A program made the translations under genes and the position numbers. 8,492 nucleotides of DNA, taken from contig DMFQ01000095.1 in NCBI GenBank assembly GCA_003450555.1, forward strand, positions 1 to 8,492. Direction: 5' to 3'. Below are positions 5,814 to 8,492 of this stretch, piece after piece. The stretch is from Ktedonobacter sp. GTDB lineage: Bacteria; Chloroflexota; Ktedonobacteria; Ktedonobacterales; Ktedonobacteraceae. Position 1 is the first letter of the stretch. Each line of letters starts with the position of its first letter. The notes beneath the pieces are model-generated. The model had not been told where the DNA came from, searched no databases, and saw only the letters and a program-made list of their open reading frames with translations.

Positions 5814-7001
5814 CTACACCTGCAACCCCAACACCCTCACCAACCCCAAAATCTCAGCACCCGAATTCACATCGTGATTCGCCATTGCTGCCTCCGCAGC
5901 CTGTCTCAGCAACAAAAGTGCCTGTGGCGTATTCAGATCATTGTCCATTGCCGCAACAAATTGATCGCGTAACATCACATCTTCCCCATCGCTCTGCGTA
6001 CCAACCATCGTACGGACCTGTTGGAAGAGCGCTACCGTTTCCGTAGCAACCTCCAGGTCCTCCGGGAAACACTCCCAGGGATAGCGATAGTGATGATTCT
6101 GCAACGTAATGCGAATAGCGTCAGCACTGTAGTCCTTGAGCAAATTGCTGACAAGAGTCAAATTGCCCAGTGACTTGCTCATCTTCTCACCGCCCTGGTA
6201 GACCATGCCTGTATGCATCCAGCAGCGCGAGAAAGGCGGCTTCTCCGTGAAGTGTTCGGACTGCGCAATCTCGCAGGTGTGGTGAGGGAAGGCGAGGTCC
6301 GCGCCTCCACCGTGAATATCTATCTGCGGTCCCAGGTAGCGCATGGACATCGCGCTGCACTCGATATGCCAGCCGGGACGACCTGGTCCCCAGGGGCTGG
6401 GCCAGGCAGGTTCACCAGGTGCCTGGGCCTGCCAGAGCACAAAATCAAGCGGATCTCGTTTCCGAGGATCTTCAGGAAAGTTTCCGCGCTCGTTGGCAAT
6501 GGTCAGCATGGCGTGATAGTCGTTGAGTCCGATGGCGCGCGCCATAATGCCGAACTCGTGGTCCTGTTTGACGCTGAAGAACACAAAGCCGCCGCTTTCA
6601 TACGCATAACCCCGCGCCAGCAACGTCTGGGTAATCTCGATCATCGTCGGTATTTCAGCTGTCGCGCGAGCATAAACGTTGGGGCGGCGCACGTTCAGAG
6701 CATCCATATCGTTCAAATAACGCTCAGTCTCGCGCCTGACCAGCTCGTCCCACGCCATACCCAATTCTTTTGCTTTACGCAAAACGTCGTCATCAATATC
6801 TGTCACATTCTGCACATAATTTACCGTTCGACCACAAAACTCAAGATAGCGGATGAGCGTATCGAATGAAACATACGTGAAGGCATGGCCAAGATGCGTC
6901 GTATCGTAGGGCGTAACTCCACAGACATAGATGCGCACAACGTTATCGTCGATTGGCACAAATTCTTCTAGAGATTGCGTGAGGGTATTAAACAGTTTCA
7001 T
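5814..7001 (-). CDS. Short cysteinyl-tRNA synthetase-like / MshC-like cysteine ligase lacking the anticodon-binding domain
   Basis: A class I aminoacyl-tRNA synthetase fold that should activate cysteine to Cys-AMP. ATG at 7001 with AGGAG 9 nt upstream; it overlaps the end of tatD by 14 nt. The catalytic domain has HLGH (36-39, HIGH motif), zinc ligands Cys27, Cys215, His240 and Glu244 at CysRS spacing, GRPGWHIECSAMS (207-219), DIHGGGADLAFPHH (228-241) and KMSKS (273-277). A DALR-type helical domain follows (FVAAMDNDLNTPQAL, 348-362). The protein then ends at 395 residues, where full CysRS (about 460-500) continues into the tRNA-binding end. MshC, which joins cysteine to GlcN-inositol in mycothiol synthesis, has about this length. 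The segments VTPYDTTHLGHA and PGEPAWPSPWGPGRPGWH resemble MshC, while DIHGGG and the fourth zinc ligand Glu244 resemble CysRS. I read it as a CysRS-type ligase acting on tRNA-Cys or on a small amine; the sequence does not settle which, so no symbol is given. Confidence 0.85.
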   Translation of the reverse strand: MKLFNTLTQSLEEFVPIDDNVVRIYVCGVTPYDTTHLGHAFTYVSFDTLIRYLEFCGRTVNYVQNVTDIDDDVLRKAKELGMAWDELVRRETERYLNDMDALNVRRPNVYARATAEIPTMIEITQTLLARGYAYESGGFVFFSVKQDHEFGIMARAIGLNDYHAMLTIANERGNFPEDPRKRDPLDFVLWQAQAPGEPAWPSPWGPGRPGWHIECSAMSMRYLGPQIDIHGGGADLAFPHHTCEIAQSEHFTEKPPFSRCWMHTGMVYQGGEKMSKSLGNLTLVSNLLKDYSADAIRITLQNHHYRYPWECFPEDLEVATETVALFQQVRTMVGTQSDGEDVMLRDQFVAAMDNDLNTPQALLLLRQAAEAAMANHDVNSGAEILGLVRVLGLQV

Positions 7002-7776
7002 TTTTCTGTTCTCCTAAACCAAACAACCGAATGGCATTCGCTGTAGTCACGTGAGCAATCTCCTCCAGGGCCATGCCACGAATTTCAGCCAATTTTTCAG
7101 CAACGTGTTTGACAAAAAGCGGCTCATTGCGCTTTGCGCGCAATGGCTGCGGTACCAGGTATGGACTATCAGTCTCGACTAAGATGCGATCCAATGGTGC
7201 CATACGCGCCACTTCCGGCAATGCATTGCCCTGGCGCGTCAATGGGCCGGCAAACGAGATCATAAATCCCTGGCAAGCCAAACACTCCTCCGCCTGAGCC
7301 ACATCGCCTGAGAAACAGTGGAAGACGCCGCGCAATCCTTGTCCATAGGCACGCAAAAGTTCAATCACATCGTCATGAGAGTCTCGTACATGAATAATGC
7401 ATGGCAGGTCGCATGCGCGCGCAAGCTCTAGATGGGCGCAAAATACTTCACGTTGTACTTCTCGTGGCGAGAGCATACGAAAATAGTCCAGCCCAAACTC
7501 GCCAATAGCCACCACTACCGGGTCTAAGGCCAGCTTGCGAAAATGCAATCCCACCTCATTGGTATAGGTGGTAGCATCGTGTGGGTGTACGCCTACTGCC
7601 GCGAATACCACCCCAGGATGGGCCTGCGCCAGTGCGATTGCGGCAAGACTGGAGGCTAGATCACAGCCAGGGTCAACCATGCGGGTAACGCCTCCCGCGA
7701 CGGCGGCTTGAATAACATGTTCACGGTCAGCATTGAAACGGGAGGTGTCAATATGTGTGTGGCTATCGACGAGCAA
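6988..7776 (-). CDS. tatD: TatD-family metal-dependent hydrolase (DNase/deacylase type)
   Basis: Amidohydrolase-fold, TIM-barrel hydrolase of the TatD/YcfH group; members are Mg2+-dependent 3'-5' nucleases or DNA-repair and quality-control hydrolases in the cytoplasm. I start it at the TTG at 7776 (262 residues). There AAAGGA (complement of 7785-7790) is 8 nt upstream, the protein begins MLVDSHTHID as usual for the family, and a strong promoter would start transcription near 7820. The longer frame from a TTG at 7800 has no RBS. All metal ligands are visible: HxH in SHTHID (His6, His8), Glu93 in GEFGLDY, His129 in IHVRDSH, His153 in FHCFSG and Asp203 in ETDSPYL. RAKRNEP after the last ligand is also typical. 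It overlaps the downstream CysRS-like gene by 14 nt, a pairing reminiscent of the common metG/tatD neighbourhood. Confidence 0.92.
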   Translation of the reverse strand: MLVDSHTHIDTSRFNADREHVIQAAVAGGVTRMVDPGCDLASSLAAIALAQAHPGVVFAAVGVHPHDATTYTNEVGLHFRKLALDPVVVAIGEFGLDYFRMLSPREVQREVFCAHLELARACDLPCIIHVRDSHDDVIELLRAYGQGLRGVFHCFSGDVAQAEECLACQGFMISFAGPLTRQGNALPEVARMAPLDRILVETDSPYLVPQPLRAKRNEPLFVKHVAEKLAEIRGMALEEIAHVTTANAIRLFGLGEQKNETV

Positions 7777-7826
7777 CGAAGCTATCCTTTCCCCTGGCAA
7801 AAAGGGTTTTCTTTATAACTTCATTT

Positions 7827-7856
7827 AGTATAGTCTCAGGCTCGAAGGGATGTCAA
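7827..7856 (-). promoter_or_regulatory. Strong sigma-70-type promoter of tatD and the CysRS-like gene
   Basis: On the minus strand, TTGACA (complement of 7851-7856, full consensus) and TATACT (complement of 7827-7832) are 18 nt apart. The predicted start is near 7820, about 45 nt before the TTG at 7776. It lies just after dtd, so tatD and the next gene can be transcribed independently of dtd. Confidence 0.75.
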
Positions 7857-7907
7857 ATGAGCGCATTGGCCCGCTTTCTCTAGGAGTCAGCAATCCTTCT
7901 TTTTCCA

Positions 7908-8354
7908 TCACAACTCCGCGCTATCCAGCCAAATCGTCACCGGCCCTTCATTTCGCAGGTCAATTTGCATAGAACCACCAAAAACGCCACTGGCGACAGG
8001 AAGCCCATAGTCGGCAAGAGCATCCTTGAAATGTTCATAGAGAGCTTCGGCCACTGCTGGAGGCGCGGCATCGGTAAAGCTGGGACGGCGGCCCCTGTGA
8101 ATATCAGCATAAAGAGTGAACTGCGAGACAGCTAAAACTTCTCCACCAATATCGAGAAGAGAACGGTTCATTTTGCCCTCATCGTCGCCAAAGATGCGCA
8201 GATGGACAATCTTATCAGCCAGCGTCTTCACCTGAACCTCGCTATCGTCTCGCCCTACTCCAAGCAGCACCAGGAGTCCCTGCCCTATCTGGCCAACGAT
8301 CTGCCCATCAACAGTGACGCTGGCCCGGCTTACGCGCTGTAATAACGCTCTCAT
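7908..8354 (-). CDS. dtd: D-aminoacyl-tRNA deacylase (DTD1 family)
   Basis: Removes D-amino acids (and glycine from mischarged tRNA-Ala) from tRNA in the cytoplasm, protecting translation from mischarging. The 148-residue length is the family norm. The two signature motifs are intact: SQFTLYAD (77-84) with catalytic-site Thr80, and NEGPVT (135-140), whose Gly137-cis-Pro138 enforces rejection of L-aminoacyl-t[20 protein letters not shown] (1-17) and [11 protein letters not shown] (123-133) are also typical. The ATG abuts the stop of the upstream gene (TAGATG, no gap) and has only a weak SD (GGAAA, 11 nt away), suggesting translational coupling. No clear terminator follows; bases 7857-7907 hold only weak hairpins before the next promoter. 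Confidence 0.96.
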   Translation of the reverse strand: MRALLQRVSRASVTVDGQIVGQIGQGLLVLLGVGRDDSEVQVKTLADKIVHLRIFGDDEGKMNRSLLDIGGEVLAVSQFTLYADIHRGRRPSFTDAAPPAVAEALYEHFKDALADYGLPVASGVFGGSMQIDLRNEGPVTIWLDSAEL

Positions 8355-8492
8355 CTATTGCTTTGTTTCCACGTTAGTCTGTACTGCCACCGCAATAGCA
8401 ATCGATAACTCCGCCAAATCCGCGATGCTCACATCAAAAGCGCTGATACCGAGCAGTTCGGCGCGGCGTTTGGCGTTGCCATGCAAAGTGAC
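8355..8492 (-). CDS. Unrecognised protein, C-terminal 45 residues
   Basis: An open frame enters from the right edge and ends at TAG (complement of 8355-8357), directly before the dtd ATG. The tail reads VTLHGNAKRRAELLGISAFD, followed by a helical, mildly hydrophobic segment (VSIADLAELSIAIAVAVQ) and a polar end. The contiguous stop/start with dtd and the balanced codon use support it as a real gene in the same operon. I do not recognise the family and assign no function. Confidence 0.6.
   Translation of the reverse strand, partial: VTLHGNAKRRAELLGISAFDVSIADLAELSIAIAVAVQTNVETKQ

Noticed and set aside
6213..6869. 218-residue open frame on the + strand
   Set aside because: It lies wholly antisense to the well-supported CysRS-like gene, has no family resemblance or RBS, and its length is explained by the codon bias of the opposite strand.
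7777..7800. Longer tatD start at the TTG at 7800
   Set aside because: No SD upstream and only about 20 nt from the predicted transcription start; the extra residues contain the real SD of the TTG at 7776, and the family begins at MLVDSHTHID.

Overview
The window looks like chromosomal DNA from a free-living bacterium of moderate GC content. Protein style fits Chloroflexota, plausibly a Ktedonobacteria-type organism: a BMP-family lipoprotein with extra cysteines, dispersed GGGCGACC/GGTCGCCC palindromes and actinobacteria-like gene variants. This is an impression from sequence style, not a database result. No phage, IS element, CRISPR array, tRNA or rRNA is visible.

Layout. The left edge (1-201, +) is the end of a NYN/LabA-type nuclease-domain gene, closed by a perfect 20-bp stem terminator. 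After a promoter and a structured leader comes a complete nucleoside-type (BMP/PnrA family) ABC importer on the + strand: a lipoprotein substrate-binding protein (524-1600), a terminator, a second promoter with a ribosome-binding-site hairpin, permease 1 (1790-3145), permease 2 (3148-4096, broken by a +1 frameshift near 3515) and a double-domain ATPase (4115-5695). The permease-permease-ATPase block is tightly packed (2 and 18 nt between genes) and is probably one transcript. The binding protein has its own promoter and terminator, as expected where it is needed in excess.

A short convergent spacer (5696-5813) with a REP-like palindrome separates this from a minus-strand block. In transcription order that block is: the tail of an unrecognised gene (8492-8355), D-aminoacyl-tRNA deacylase dtd (8354-7908), a strong promoter, a TatD-family metal hydrolase (7776-6988) and a short cysteinyl-tRNA-synthetase-like protein (7001-5814) that overlaps tatD by 14 nt. 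The last lacks the anticodon-binding domain and mixes CysRS motifs with motifs of the mycothiol enzyme MshC.

The items most worth a second look are the CysRS/MshC-like protein, the frameshift in permease 2 with a Shine-Dalgarno/GTG exactly at the break, and the self-complementary ribosome binding site in front of permease 1. I do not see a wholly new multi-gene system; most of the window is a recognisable transporter operon plus translation-quality-control and housekeeping genes.
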